A stretch of 64,000 nt of DNA from Stenotrophomonas indicatrix (GCF_002750975.1 NZ_PEJS01000001.1:1922001-1986000); one strand, 5' to 3'; shown: positions 9,576 through 18,415, counted from the first letter of the stretch. Program-made: numbers and translations. Notes: a model not told the origin generated them from the letters alone.

Positions 9576-10748
9576 CTATCGGGAAACATCATTACCAGCG
9601 AGAGCTTCCCGCGCGGCGATTCTTTCGACCAGCGCATCGATCGCAGCCTCCATGGCGCGCGCCGTCTGGTCGCCGCTCTGGTTGGTGATGATGAAGATGC
9701 CAAGATCGTACTTGGGCACGATGTAGATGTAGCACTGCGACCGCGGTACGCCACCATGATGCGCATGGTAGACGCCCTTCAGCTGGTCACTGGAAACGAT
9801 GTTCCAGAAGTAGCCGATGCTGAACTCCGAATCGAACGTGAGCAGAGGGCGATGCGACTCCTTTACCACCGGCCCGTTGGCCAGCTGGAACCTGAGGTAC
9901 TTCACCATTTCCGGGACAGTTGCCTTCACGTTCCCGGAGGCGCCCCACGGCAACTGTGGCATCGGCGTGGTCGGTATCGGGTTGTCGCTGTGATAGCCGA
10001 CCGCAAGCCGGGACGCTTCGCTGTCGCTGAGTCTGATTCTGAGACCCGTCATCGCCGCGGAATCGCCAAGGAATCCGCGTAACAGCGACTCGTAGTCGCT
10101 GTTGTAGACGGTTTCCAGGATATGCGCTGTCAGTTCCGTTCCGGCACTGGAGTAGGCGTAGTCCTTGCCGGGTGCCCGGTCAATCTCGACGGCGTGCAGA
10201 TCCTTGAAGAAGTCAGCCTTGCCGTAGTGCGCATAGAGGGTGTTGAGTTCGCTGGGCGTACGATGATCGGTGAAGTCCTCCAACACCGTGTTCGCGCGTT
10301 CCGGCAGCATGTTCGGCAGGCCGCTGGTGTGCGACAGCAGATGGCGGATGCGGATGGGCTCGCCCTTGTACTGCAGGTTCGGATAGTCCCCCTGCAGGTA
10401 CTGTCGGACGTCGTCGTCCAGACTGACCTTGTGTTCCAGAACGGCACTGGCCATCAGGGTGCCGGCCAGGGTCTTGCTCAACGAACCGATCTCGTAGAGG
10501 GTCGCATCGGTTGGAGGGCCAGGCTTGCCGGTTTCCATGTCGCCGCGATGACGGACGAATTCCTCGCCCCGGTACACGACGCCGATCGAGGTCGAATGAA
10601 GTAGCGGCTGCTGGATCAGCGCTGCGGCGATCTCATCGATCTCCGCCCCCAGATCCTTCGTTGCGGCCTTCTCGCTGGCGCAGCTTGCGGCCAACAGCGC
10701 GGCCGACACTACGAGGCAGCGGAACCATCGCCTGTTTCGAACATTCAT
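9576..10748 (-). CDS. Serine hydrolase, beta-lactamase (class C)/penicillin-binding family, probable lipoprotein
   Basis: This is a 390-residue protein of the AmpC-like serine hydrolase family. The nucleophile motif SxxK is SLSK at residues 89-92. The second motif is YAYSSAG (Y-x-N replaced by Y-S-S), and HHGG near the C-terminus stands in the KTG region. The N-terminus has Arg residues, a hydrophobic core and LAASC ending at Cys23, a plausible lipoprotein box. Such proteins are usually peptidases or esterases; true beta-lactamase activity is not indicated. The ATG at 10748 was chosen because it gives a normal signal sequence. An ATG five codons upstream (10763) is possible. The frame stays open far upstream but that part is non-coding. 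Confidence 0.8.
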   Translation of the reverse strand: MNVRNRRWFRCLVVSAALLAASCASEKAATKDLGAEIDEIAAALIQQPLLHSTSIGVVYRGEEFVRHRGDMETGKPGPPTDATLYEIGSLSKTLAGTLMASAVLEHKVSLDDDVRQYLQGDYPNLQYKGEPIRIRHLLSHTSGLPNMLPERANTVLEDFTDHRTPSELNTLYAHYGKADFFKDLHAVEIDRAPGKDYAYSSAGTELTAHILETVYNSDYESLLRGFLGDSAAMTGLRIRLSDSEASRLAVGYHSDNPIPTTPMPQLPWGASGNVKATVPEMVKYLRFQLANGPVVKESHRPLLTFDSEFSIGYFWNIVSSDQLKGVYHAHHGGVPRSQCYIYIVPKYDLGIFIITNQSGDQTARAMEAAIDALVERIAAREALAGNDVSR

Positions 10749-11021
10749 CGACGTCGCTTGCATGCGTAGGCGCTTGAAGGGAGGTGGGAAAAGGGCTCTT
10801 AAGATACCCGATGGCAGGGGCTCGATTGCCGATGGATGCCGAGCCTCGCCCCGGGTCGAGCTCCCCTGGCCGGTGCACGCCCGTCGCTGAACGCTGCCAG
10901 CATCTCCACGCAATCTCCATCGCTCCTCCATGCTCCCTCCAAAGGACTGCAGATACTGGCAGCGATCAGGGGAAATGCCTCCATCGATCCCCTGTCCCAT
11001 CCTCGATCTGCCCAGGTCCCC

Positions 11022-11954
11022 ATGAAGCCCCCACACGATCCGGCCGTCGCAGCCGGCAGCATCGGCCAGCAGAATGCGGCCGCCACCCTGAAAGCCATCC
11101 TGCGCACCTACCCCTGGCAGCTCACTGGCACCTTTTCGCTGGTGGCGCTGGAGAATGCGCTGCTGCTGGCCTATCCGCTGTTCGCCGGCTTCGCGGTGGA
11201 CGCGATCATCCGTGGCAACGTCGGCCATGCCATTTCCTACGCCGGCGTGGTGCTGCTGTTCTGGCTGGTAGGCGCCGCCCGCCGTGCGGTCGATACACGC
11301 ACCTTCACCCGCATCTACGCCGATCTGGCGGTAAACGTGGTGCAGGCGCAGCGGCGCTTGGGCCAGGCTACCTCCACCTCGGCGGCGCGGGTGGTACTGG
11401 CCCGCGAGTTCGTCGACTTCTTCGAGAAGCACGTGCCGATCATCGCCACTGCGCTCGTTTCCATGTTCGGGGCGGCGGCGATGCTGCTGGCAATCGAACC
11501 CCTGGTTGGGGCCGCCAGCCTCATCGCCCTGCTCGGTGCGCTGGTGTTGCTGCCCTCGTTCGCTCGCCGCAACGAGCAGTTGCACGGCCGCCTGAACAAC
11601 CGGCTGGAGCATGAAATCCGGCTGGTCGACCGGGTCGGCCCGTCGGTACTGCGCCGCCACTACCGCACCCTGTCGCGACTGCGCATCCTGCTGTCCGATC
11701 GCGAGGCTGGTGCCTTCGTGGTGGTCGGCGCGGCTGCTGCGGTGCTGTTTGCCTTGACCATCGGCCGCCTCGCCACGACCGATGGCGTGACCCCTGGGCA
11801 CGTCTATGCGGTGATGACTTACCTGTGGACCTTTGTCGGCAGCCTGGACGATGCACCGTCGATGGTCGACCAACTGGCAAGGCTGAAGGACATCGGCCGC
11901 CGGGTTAGCCCGGGAATGGAGGATGCGGAGAACAACGCCCACCCCGGGCCATGA
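11022..11954 (+). CDS. ABC transporter six-transmembrane domain protein without ATPase
   Basis: This is 310 residues resembling the type 1 (exporter) ABC membrane domain. Hydrophobic segments lie at about residues 37-65, 73-93, 143-170, 173-190, 235-257 and 268-285. No Walker A, signature or Walker B motif is present, and no separate ATPase gene adjoins it, so it is an orphan membrane half. The start at 11022 precedes a short cytoplasmic N-terminus; the frame is open upstream but lacks coding character. It is divergent from the serine hydrolase. The substrate is unknown, and it may need a partner encoded elsewhere. Confidence 0.75.
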   Translation: MKPPHDPAVAAGSIGQQNAAATLKAILRTYPWQLTGTFSLVALENALLLAYPLFAGFAVDAIIRGNVGHAISYAGVVLLFWLVGAARRAVDTRTFTRIYADLAVNVVQAQRRLGQATSTSAARVVLAREFVDFFEKHVPIIATALVSMFGAAAMLLAIEPLVGAASLIALLGALVLLPSFARRNEQLHGRLNNRLEHEIRLVDRVGPSVLRRHYRTLSRLRILLSDREAGAFVVVGAAAAVLFALTIGRLATTDGVTPGHVYAVMTYLWTFVGSLDDAPSMVDQLARLKDIGRRVSPGMEDAENNAHPGP

Positions 11955-11969
11955 GCCACCGCCGGCTGT

Positions 11970-12313
11970 CTAGGCGATTGTCTCCATTGCTGCGGGCAGA
12001 GCGACAACCGAGCCGCCCAGCACTTGCCAGACACCGGCCGTCTTCGCCCAGAAGCGGCAGTACCTGAAGCGGCCAGAGAAGGCTGCGCCATCGAAGGTTC
12101 CGGCCAGGTCCGCAGTGATGATTGCCATTCGGCCATTCTCAGCTTCTGGCGCCCTGAACGATGCAGGTCCAGATCATCCTGCTTGCCAAACACTTCGCCC
12201 GAAGGCCCGACAAAGATCAGGGTTTCTGCAATCAGGCCATCCAGCGCGGCCACGTCGCTGGTGAGCATCGCGATGCGCAGTGCTTCTTCGAGCTGCCGTA
12301 TTTCAGTGTCCAT
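11970..12313 (-). pseudogene. Frameshifted DUF4440/SnoaL-like (NTF2-fold) gene
   Basis: The N-terminal part starts at the ATG at 12313 and reads as a DUF4440-type protein (MDTEIRQLEEALRIAM, then DDLDLHRSGRQ). The matching C-terminal part (ADLAGTFDG, then WQVLGGSVVAL) lies in a different frame, from about 12128 to a TAG at 11970-11972. The two parts are joined by a segment roughly a dozen residues too short for the family, so the defect looks like a small internal deletion that is not a multiple of three. In the original frame the reading runs out into unrelated, low-complexity sequence inside the neighbouring gene. The intact protein would be a cytosolic NTF2-fold protein of about 125 residues. 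Confidence 0.75.
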
Positions 12314-12362
12314 GCCGGCTCCAAGGTAGTTGGGCGATTGCTGCGTCAGTGACAACCTGACA

Positions 12363-13049
12363 TCACTGCCGATGGGCTTCGGGCGCCAAGGTATGGATCA
12401 CCCTGCCCTGCGCGTCCAGGAACTCGATGGCCCCGTAGCCTTCCGGCGTTACGGTCAGGCGCAGCCTGGCGCGGTCCTGTTGATCGTTCAGCGCGATGGC
12501 GGGGGTGCCATCGGCTGCCACCGCCATCTCGATGCGTGTTGGCGTCTGCACCCCCGGAATCAGGCGATTGTCCAGCCGCGGCTCGCGAATCAGCGGCGGC
12601 GCCTGGTTGATCGAGAACCGCACGTCGCCGTCGGGCGACACACGCCAGCCAATTGCATCCATGGCCGGGTGGTCAAGCGCCAGTACGGCCATGCCGCCCT
12701 CGACGTCTGCGGTTCCGAAGCCACCGCGCTCGCTGCCCTGGTGGTCGTACAGCACCATGCCCGCCACATTGAAGGCTCGCTTGTACTGGATGCCATCGAT
12801 GATGGGCGGTGGCGTCTGGCCCGAGAGCGTCATCCGGATCACTCCGTTCTCGTCGACGATATCGATCCGCCGCGCCGTGATGCGTTCTTTGTCGGGAGCA
12901 TCCACGCGGGTCTGCGGCGAGGTGCTGACGATCACCTTCTGCAGCTGCTCGACCGAGGGGCGTTTGGGGCTGGTGGTTTCCGCCGCCGGGGCGGCCATGG
13001 AAAAAGAAGAAAACGCGATGGCGGTTGCAATGCAGTGTGCTCGATTCAT
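12363..13049 (-). CDS. Hypothetical exported protein
   Basis: This is 228 residues with a signal peptide (MNRAHCIATAIAFSSFSMAAPAA). The mature part alternates charged loops and beta-strand-like segments (for example ITARRIDIVDENGVIRMTLSG, mentioned here only in outline). Repeated Asp/Asn-Gly turns suggest a beta-rich periplasmic protein. It starts 43 bases after the stop of the MBL-fold gene at 13093 on the same strand, so it may end a three-gene operon. No family was recognised. Confidence 0.65.
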   Translation of the reverse strand: MNRAHCIATAIAFSSFSMAAPAAETTSPKRPSVEQLQKVIVSTSPQTRVDAPDKERITARRIDIVDENGVIRMTLSGQTPPPIIDGIQYKRAFNVAGMVLYDHQGSERGGFGTADVEGGMAVLALDHPAMDAIGWRVSPDGDVRFSINQAPPLIREPRLDNRLIPGVQTPTRIEMAVAADGTPAIALNDQQDRARLRLTVTPEGYGAIEFLDAQGRVIHTLAPEAHRQ

Positions 13050-13092
13050 GGGTTCTCCCAGGGCCAGGAAGGATTCACGCGCGGATACGGGA

Positions 13093-13959
13093 CTACGCCG
13101 GCCATGTCAGCCACGCGCCCGGCTCGACGACCTGCACGGGCACGGCACGGTCACCGGCTGCCTTGCGAAGCCGCCCAAGCGGGTCGTCCACTTCCGCATA
13201 GTTGTCCATTCCGCTGATGCCATAGTGAATAGGCACCAGCGTGCGTGCGCCGAGGATTGCCGCCGCTGCCACCGCTTGCTCCGGCGTCAGTACGCCAGGC
13301 TGGCCACTTACGGGCTCGCGCCAGCCGAACGTGGCGCCATTGATGGGGAGGAAGGCCGCATCGAACGGTCCGAACTGGCGCCCGATACGCCACCAATGGC
13401 CGTGCCATTGGGTGTCGCCGCCATGGAAGATGCGTCGGCCGCCCGCTGTTACCACCCAGGAAACCTGCGTATCGCCGTAGCCGTCCGATGCCGGTACCGG
13501 CGTTGCAGTGAAGTCGCCCAGCAATTGGGGCTCCCACAGCGCGCTCGGCCGTGCACGTGCGGCTGCGGGTAGCGGCATGGGCTGCAGGCCGGCTGGATAT
13601 GCGAGTGTTCCCCCTTTGCTGAGCGCCGCCGCAACCGCATCTGCATCGAAGTGATCGGAGTGGGTGTGGGTGACCAGCACGTGGCTTTCGCCCAGCACAT
13701 CGTTCACCGGCACCAGCCGGTCCGGCAATGCCTTGCCCCACGTTGCGGGATTCACCAGCGGATCAATCAGCAGCGTGCTCATCGGTAGCTGCAGCCGCAC
13801 CCCTGCCCACGCCAATCGCTGGGCGCGCAGGCTGCGCATCGCCGCTGGTGGCGCAGCGGCACCAGCAGGGACCAGCGCAGCAGCGGCCACACCGGCGCAA
13901 CGGGCAAGGAAGCGTCTGCGACTGCCCAGCGCCGGTGCGTTGACGGCATCGTGTTTCAT
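13093..13959 (-). CDS. MBL-fold metallo-hydrolase, UlaG-like, Tat-exported
   Basis: This is 288 residues with a twin-arginine leader (SRRRFLARCAG near residues 13-23), so it is probably exported folded to the periplasm. The zinc motif HTHSDH is intact. Later GGDTQWHG and PIHYG provide the remaining metal ligands expected of the UlaG/RNase Z-like branch. Substrates in this branch range from lactones to phosphodiesters, so the reaction is not known. The ATG overlaps the stop of the preceding MBL gene (ATGA), which decides the start. Confidence 0.82.
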   Translation of the reverse strand: MKHDAVNAPALGSRRRFLARCAGVAAAALVPAGAAAPPAAMRSLRAQRLAWAGVRLQLPMSTLLIDPLVNPATWGKALPDRLVPVNDVLGESHVLVTHTHSDHFDADAVAAALSKGGTLAYPAGLQPMPLPAAARARPSALWEPQLLGDFTATPVPASDGYGDTQVSWVVTAGGRRIFHGGDTQWHGHWWRIGRQFGPFDAAFLPINGATFGWREPVSGQPGVLTPEQAVAAAAILGARTLVPIHYGISGMDNYAEVDDPLGRLRKAAGDRAVPVQVVEPGAWLTWPA

Positions 13960-14777
13960 GCGGCCTGCTCCCTTGCTGCCAGCGCAGCGTCCAGGGAGAA
14001 GATCGACTGCGCGACGATCGCCGTGAGATTGTGTCCATGCCATTCTCGTTCAAATGCCGTCGGCGTTACCCCCGACGCGATGCAATCCTCCAGTCTGATG
14101 GCTGCCATCAGCGCCGTGGCTTCCGTCGGCGCGGTTCGCAGCCGGATATCCACGACGATCTCCTGCATCCGCTGCAGGTAGTGGAGTGCATTGCCCAGCA
14201 CCGCCGCATCGAAGACCCCGATATGCCCGCCGACCACCCTGCTGCGCCCGAACTGCTGGATACGGCCGATGGCGGCGCGCTGCAGCGCCGGGTCCGACCG
14301 GGAGAGATAGACGATGTTGCCGACGATGCTGTCGCCCACGCAGACCAGATCGGCGCTCGGCACAACCACACTCATGTGGTCCATCGTCTTGCCGGGGTTG
14401 TACAGGAAGCGCAGCTGGTGGCGCCCCCAGCGCATGGCGAGATTGTCGAACACGATATCGGGATCGCGGTAGCGTGATGCCACCGGTTGGTTCTGCGAAA
14501 GAAAGGCATGCCGGTGATGGCGGTGCGCCAGGGTCAGCGCCTCCGGAAACAGCGTCATGCCACAGATGTGGTCGCTCATGAAATGGGTGGCGGCAACCAA
14601 TCGCACCCTCTTGCCCATCTGCCCGTACAGCACGTCACGCAACCAGGCGGCATCCTCCTCGCTGCCCAACGCGTCCACCAGCAGCACCTGGTCTCCGTTG
14701 ACGAAGGCGGTAGCGACCGATTCAACCTGGTCACCGACGAACATCAGCACATCTGGGGCAAGCTCCTGAATACGCAT
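13956..14777 (-). CDS. MBL-fold protein with altered HxHxDH motif
   Basis: This is a 273-residue metallo-beta-lactamase-fold protein from the ATG at 14777; a GTG at 14828 would add 17 residues. The motif usually written HxHxDH reads HFMSDH, so the second metal His is replaced by Met. Other features of the fold are present (VDALGSEEDAAW, the NPGKTMDHMS segment with His, GDSIVGN, GGHIG). It may hold one metal ion or have a changed activity. It has no signal peptide, so it is cytosolic, unlike its coupled neighbour. It is divergent from a LysR gene that probably controls it. Confidence 0.78.
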   Translation of the reverse strand: MRIQELAPDVLMFVGDQVESVATAFVNGDQVLLVDALGSEEDAAWLRDVLYGQMGKRVRLVAATHFMSDHICGMTLFPEALTLAHRHHRHAFLSQNQPVASRYRDPDIVFDNLAMRWGRHQLRFLYNPGKTMDHMSVVVPSADLVCVGDSIVGNIVYLSRSDPALQRAAIGRIQQFGRSRVVGGHIGVFDAAVLGNALHYLQRMQEIVVDIRLRTAPTEATALMAAIRLEDCIASGVTPTAFEREWHGHNLTAIVAQSIFSLDAALAAREQAA

Positions 14778-14843
14778 GGTGGGCTTTCCGGGTGGGAGGA
14801 TCGGCATCATCACCAGCTCATGCGGCACCCGGCAAACGAGTAG

Positions 14844-14863
14844 TTCTACGCTTCGCGTTAGAA
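14844..14863. promoter_or_regulatory. Inverted repeat TTCTA-N10-TAGAA, candidate LysR operator
   Basis: Five-base perfect arms (14844-14848 and 14859-14863) lie in the intergenic space between the divergent MBL-fold gene and the LysR gene. The size and place suit a LysR recognition site. The assignment to this regulator is inferred. Confidence 0.4.
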
Positions 14864-14900
14864 AAATTCATGCGCTACGATGACAGGGCCCCTGCGTTGG

Positions 14901-15821
14901 ATGGTGCCCGTGAAAGCCCGCCCCACTGCCCCACTGAATGCGCTGCGCACGTTCGAAGCGGCTGCCCGCCACCTCAGCTTCAATCAGGCGGCGCGCGAAC
15001 TGTTCGTCACCCCGGCTGCGGTCAGCCATCAGGTCAAACACCTCGAGGCCTATCTGGGCGTAAGCCTGTTCCAGCGCAATCACCGCGCCGTGGCGCTCAC
15101 ATCAGACGGCGCGGCACTGGCAACAACGGTCGGCGATCTACTTGGGCAGCTGGACCTGGCGTTGGAGCGCGCCAGGACGCGCGCACCACACGAGCTGCGG
15201 GTGACAACCATGGAGTCGTTCGCCGCGAAATGGCTGGCCCCAAGGCTGCACCGCTTTCACCATGCGCACCCCAATGTCCGGGTGCGCATCGACACCGGCA
15301 ATGAGCACGCCGACTTTCTGCGCGGAGGATTCGATGTCGGCATCCGCTACGGTGCAGGCAACTACACCGGCGTGCGCGCTGAGCTGCTGTTGAAGGCGCC
15401 GGTATTCCCTGTGTCCTCGCCCGCGCTGCTGGCCGGCACTGCTGGCCGGCTGCAGCGGTCTGATGATCTGCGCCACTGCACGTTGTTGCACGATGAAAGT
15501 GCCACGGACCGCCCCGGCGTGCCGGCGTGGTCACACTGGCTGGAGGCTGCCGGCGCCATCAACGTCAACGCAAGCGCCGGGCCGGTCTTCCCCAGCATCT
15601 ATCTTGCGCAGGAAGCGGCGGTGGCCGGCCATGGCGTGGCGCTCGGCGTGGCGCCGCTGGTGGAAGACGATCTCCGCCAAGGCAGGTTGGTGAAACCCTT
15701 CAGCCTGGAGCTGGAGAACCGTTACGCATTCTGGTTGATCCGTCGGGAGATGGCTCAGGACCGCCCCGATGTGCAGGCGTTCTGCCAATGGCTGGGTGAG
15801 GAGTGCAGTGATCGGCCATGA
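14901..15821 (+). CDS. LysR-family regulator, GcvA-like
   Basis: This is 306 residues from the ATG at 14901; an ATG at 14880 would add seven. An N-terminal helix-turn-helix (LRTFEAAARHLSFNQAA, then VTPAAVSHQVKHLE) is followed by a substrate-binding domain with the GcvA/AmpR-type core (RLHRFHHAHPNVRVRI, DVGIRYGAG). It is divergent from the two MBL-fold genes across about 120 bases that hold an inverted repeat, so it probably regulates them and itself. The effector is unknown. Confidence 0.85.
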   Translation: MVPVKARPTAPLNALRTFEAAARHLSFNQAARELFVTPAAVSHQVKHLEAYLGVSLFQRNHRAVALTSDGAALATTVGDLLGQLDLALERARTRAPHELRVTTMESFAAKWLAPRLHRFHHAHPNVRVRIDTGNEHADFLRGGFDVGIRYGAGNYTGVRAELLLKAPVFPVSSPALLAGTAGRLQRSDDLRHCTLLHDESATDRPGVPAWSHWLEAAGAINVNASAGPVFPSIYLAQEAAVAGHGVALGVAPLVEDDLRQGRLVKPFSLELENRYAFWLIRREMAQDRPDVQAFCQWLGEECSDRP

Positions 15822-15835
15822 CAGGCCCATGCGTG

Positions 15836-16744
15836 TCATGGCGGTTCATCGGCAACAGGTGAGCGGGTCGTGTGCGCATCGCCTGCACGCATCCGGTAGT
15901 GCTCCACCCACTCCATGGTTGGTGCGATACCGCCGAAGGGAAACAGATGCGGGCTGACCTGCCCATGGGCTTCGGTCAAGCCCTCTGCCAGGCGGTCCAC
16001 GAACACATCCGGCCCGGCCCTTCCCAGCAGGCGGCCGATGGAGATGCCGTAGCGGGACAGCATCGAGGTGCTTGCAGCGACGCCGCACATGGCCGCATAG
16101 CGTACAAGCCGCGCGATGCTGGCCGGCCCGGGAACGCCCACCAGCACCGGATGGGTGATGCCACGGGCGCGCAGTTCATTCAACCAGGCCAGAACGATAT
16201 CGGCGTCGAATGCGAACTGGGTGATGACCAGCGGTGCCATGCCTCGCTCTTCGATACGCTGGCACTTGTTTTCAAGCACGCGCCACCTCTCGGCGCTGGC
16301 CATCACCGGATGGCCTTGCGGATGCCCGCCCACCCCCACGACCTTGATGCCGGCGCGCTCGAGAATGCCGCTCTCGATGATCGATGTGCTGTCGGCGAAC
16401 GGCCCGGCAGGCGTGGCAAGATCGCCTGCGATCACGAAACAGCGCTCAATGCCGGCGTCGATGACGGCACGCTCGATGAAGTGCTCCAGCGCCGCCCGCG
16501 AGCCGATGCGGCGTGCGGAAAGGTGCGGCATCGGCTCGAACCCCAGTTCGCGCACCCTGCGTGCCGCGGCCAGTCGCGCAGCATCGTCCTCGCTCGGCAG
16601 GTAGGGAATGGAGATCGTCGTCCCCCGTGCAATGCGGGCGGCTTCGGCGCGCAGCGCAGGCATGGCCTTGGCACTGACTTCCAATGAAAAGGCGTTGACG
16701 AAGGTCTGCGCCAGTGGCTCCATGCGGCCAACGCCTGCTGACAT
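15836..16744 (-). CDS. Methylenetetrahydrofolate reductase-like protein
   Basis: This is 302 residues with the MTHFR TIM-barrel pattern. It shows an acidic residue in the first strand (FSLEVSAK, near residue 22), PHLSARR near residue 73, the flavin-contact stretch around FVIAGDLATPAG, GGHPQGHP and ITQFAFD. MTHFR makes 5-methyl-tetrahydrofolate for methionine synthesis. Here the ATG overlaps the stop of the MetR-like gene (TGATG), so the two are translated together and the gene belongs to the methionine locus. It is divergent enough from housekeeping MetF that its exact substrate is uncertain. An alternative start is the Met at residue 8. Confidence 0.75.
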   Translation of the reverse strand: MSAGVGRMEPLAQTFVNAFSLEVSAKAMPALRAEAARIARGTTISIPYLPSEDDAARLAAARRVRELGFEPMPHLSARRIGSRAALEHFIERAVIDAGIERCFVIAGDLATPAGPFADSTSIIESGILERAGIKVVGVGGHPQGHPVMASAERWRVLENKCQRIEERGMAPLVITQFAFDADIVLAWLNELRARGITHPVLVGVPGPASIARLVRYAAMCGVAASTSMLSRYGISIGRLLGRAGPDVFVDRLAEGLTEAHGQVSPHLFPFGGIAPTMEWVEHYRMRAGDAHTTRSPVADEPP

Positions 16745-17658
16745 CAGCCGGCACCACGCAGGTTGCCGGCGCTTGTGGAGCTGTTCCGTGCCAGTTCGAC
16801 AAACGCCTGCAGGTAATCGATACCGGTATCGGCCTCACGCGCGCCCAGGTAGATCTGCTTGGGAATGCCTTTCGCACCCAGACGCACCGGTACCACGTCC
16901 ATGCGGGCTGCATATTCCTCCACCAGCCAACGCGGCATGGCGGCCACGCCGCGACCGCTGGCCACCATCTGCATCATGATGTCGGTGGTTTCGATGGCCT
17001 TGTGGCGCCGGGGCGTGACCCCGGCAGGCAACAGGAACTGGTTGTAGATATCCAGCCGCTCGAACGGTACCGGATAGCTGATGAGTACTTCCTGGCTGAG
17101 CTGGCGGGGTTTGACGTGCTCGACCGACGCCAGCGCATGGCCCTTGGCCACCACCAGCACCTGCTCGTAATCGAAGACGGGGACGAACTTCAGGCCCGGC
17201 TTCAGCAACGGGTCGGGCGTGACCAGCAGGTCGATCTCATAGCCGAACAGGGCGCCGATGCCGCCGAACTGGAACTTCTGTTTGACGTCCACATCGACGT
17301 CGGGCCAGCTGGCCAGATAGGGCGAGACGATCTTCAGCAGCCACTGGTAGCAGGGGTGGCATTCCATGCCGATGCGCAGCGCGCCACGCTCGCCCTGCGC
17401 GAACTGGCCCAGCCGTTCCTCGGCCAGGTCCAGCTGCGGCAGCACCCGGTTGGCCACCGCCAACAGGTACTGGCCCGCCTGGGTCAGGCGCAGGCTGCGG
17501 CCTTCGCGCAGCCAGACGTTGGTACCCAGCTGCTGCTCCAGCTTCTTCATGCTGTGGCTCAGGGCTGATTGGGTCAGGTTCAGCACACCGGCGGCGGCGG
17601 TCAGCGAGCCTTGCTGTTCGACCTGCTGCACGATGCTGAGATGGATCCGCTCCAACAT
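16744..17658 (-). CDS. LysR-family regulator, MetR-like
   Basis: This is 304 residues. The helix-turn-helix (SLTAAAGVLNLTQSALSHSM) and the effector domain closely follow E. coli MetR, with ECHPCYQWL, FDYEQVLVV, LISYPVPFERLD, FLLPAGVTP and MMQMVASGRGVAAMP in the expected order. MetR senses homocysteine and activates methionine synthase genes, which fits the divergent MesX/MesD operon. A GTG at 17673 would add five residues; the ATG at 17658 was preferred. It is translationally coupled to the MTHFR-like gene downstream. Confidence 0.87.
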   Translation of the reverse strand: MLERIHLSIVQQVEQQGSLTAAAGVLNLTQSALSHSMKKLEQQLGTNVWLREGRSLRLTQAGQYLLAVANRVLPQLDLAEERLGQFAQGERGALRIGMECHPCYQWLLKIVSPYLASWPDVDVDVKQKFQFGGIGALFGYEIDLLVTPDPLLKPGLKFVPVFDYEQVLVVAKGHALASVEHVKPRQLSQEVLISYPVPFERLDIYNQFLLPAGVTPRRHKAIETTDIMMQMVASGRGVAAMPRWLVEEYAARMDVVPVRLGAKGIPKQIYLGAREADTGIDYLQAFVELARNSSTSAGNLRGAG

Positions 17659-17681
17659 GACGATGAATCTCACTCATGGAT

Positions 17682-17697
17682 TGGTGAAGTAATACCA
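17682..17697. promoter_or_regulatory. Small inverted repeat TGGT-N8-ACCA, candidate MetR site
   Basis: This is a short dyad in the AT-richer part of the divergent region between the MetR-like gene and the FMN reductase gene. It does not match the E. coli MetR consensus, so the assignment rests on position only. Confidence 0.25.
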
Positions 17698-17833
17698 TTT
17701 TACGTCATGGGAAGGGCTGGCTAGCATCGACTCATGCCTTCGGATCCCTGCCAGCGCGGCTACCCAGCCGGCACGCAGGACTTCGCCCCTGCAGGTCACC
17801 CCGAAGCAGCCCCTCCCCTGCTGAAGCGAAGAG

Positions 17834-18415
17834 ATGACCCGCCCCCTCCGTATCGTCGCCGTTTCCGGCGGGCTGCAGCGCCCCTCAAGGGCCGCGACCC
17901 TGGCCGAGCACCTGCTGGACCTGATCGGCGAAGGCGTCCCCTGCGATCAGCACCTGATTGAACTGGGTGAACTGGCGCCACAACTGGCCGGTGCGCTCCG
18001 GCGCTCGCAGTTGCCCGAAACCGTGGAGCGGCAGTTGGCCGCTGTCGAGCGGGCCGATGTGCTGGTGGTGGTTACGCCGGTCTACCGCGGTTCGTACACC
18101 GGCCTGTTCAAGCACTTCTTCGATTTCATCGACCAGGACGCGCTGGTCGATACCCCGATCCTGCTGGCCGCCACTGGCGGCAGCGAACGCCACGCGCTGG
18201 TGATCGACCACCAGCTGCGACCGCTTTTCAGCTTCTTCCAGGCGCGAACCCTGCCCTTGGGTGTCTACGCAACCGACAAGGATTTCGCAGACGGCTGCGT
18301 GCAGAACGAGGCCCTGATGCAGCGGGCGCGGCTGGCGGTGCAGCGCGCGATGCCCCTGCTTGCCCTCTCCCATCGTGCAGCACCTGCCGTTACCGAGGCC
18401 GCTGCAGTCCTCTGA
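17834..18415 (+). CDS. NAD(P)H-dependent FMN reductase, MsuE family
   Basis: This is a 193-residue flavodoxin-like reductase. SGGLQRPSRAATLAE is the phosphate-binding loop, TPVYRGSYTGLFKHFFD is the family's flavin/dimer segment, and ATGGSERHALVIDH follows. MsuE-type enzymes supply reduced FMN to a partner monooxygenase. It is the first gene of an apparent operon with MesX (59 bases downstream) and MesD, suggesting that reduced flavin is needed by that oxygen-dependent system. That role is inferred. Confidence 0.85.
   Translation: MTRPLRIVAVSGGLQRPSRAATLAEHLLDLIGEGVPCDQHLIELGELAPQLAGALRRSQLPETVERQLAAVERADVLVVVTPVYRGSYTGLFKHFFDFIDQDALVDTPILLAATGGSERHALVIDHQLRPLFSFFQARTLPLGVYATDKDFADGCVQNEALMQRARLAVQRAMPLLALSHRAAPAVTEAAAVL

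Noticed and set aside
10749..11942. Long upstream extension of the serine hydrolase frame
   Set aside because: The frame stays open into the ABC domain gene on the opposite strand, but the extra residues are low-complexity and a lipoprotein leader starts at 10748.
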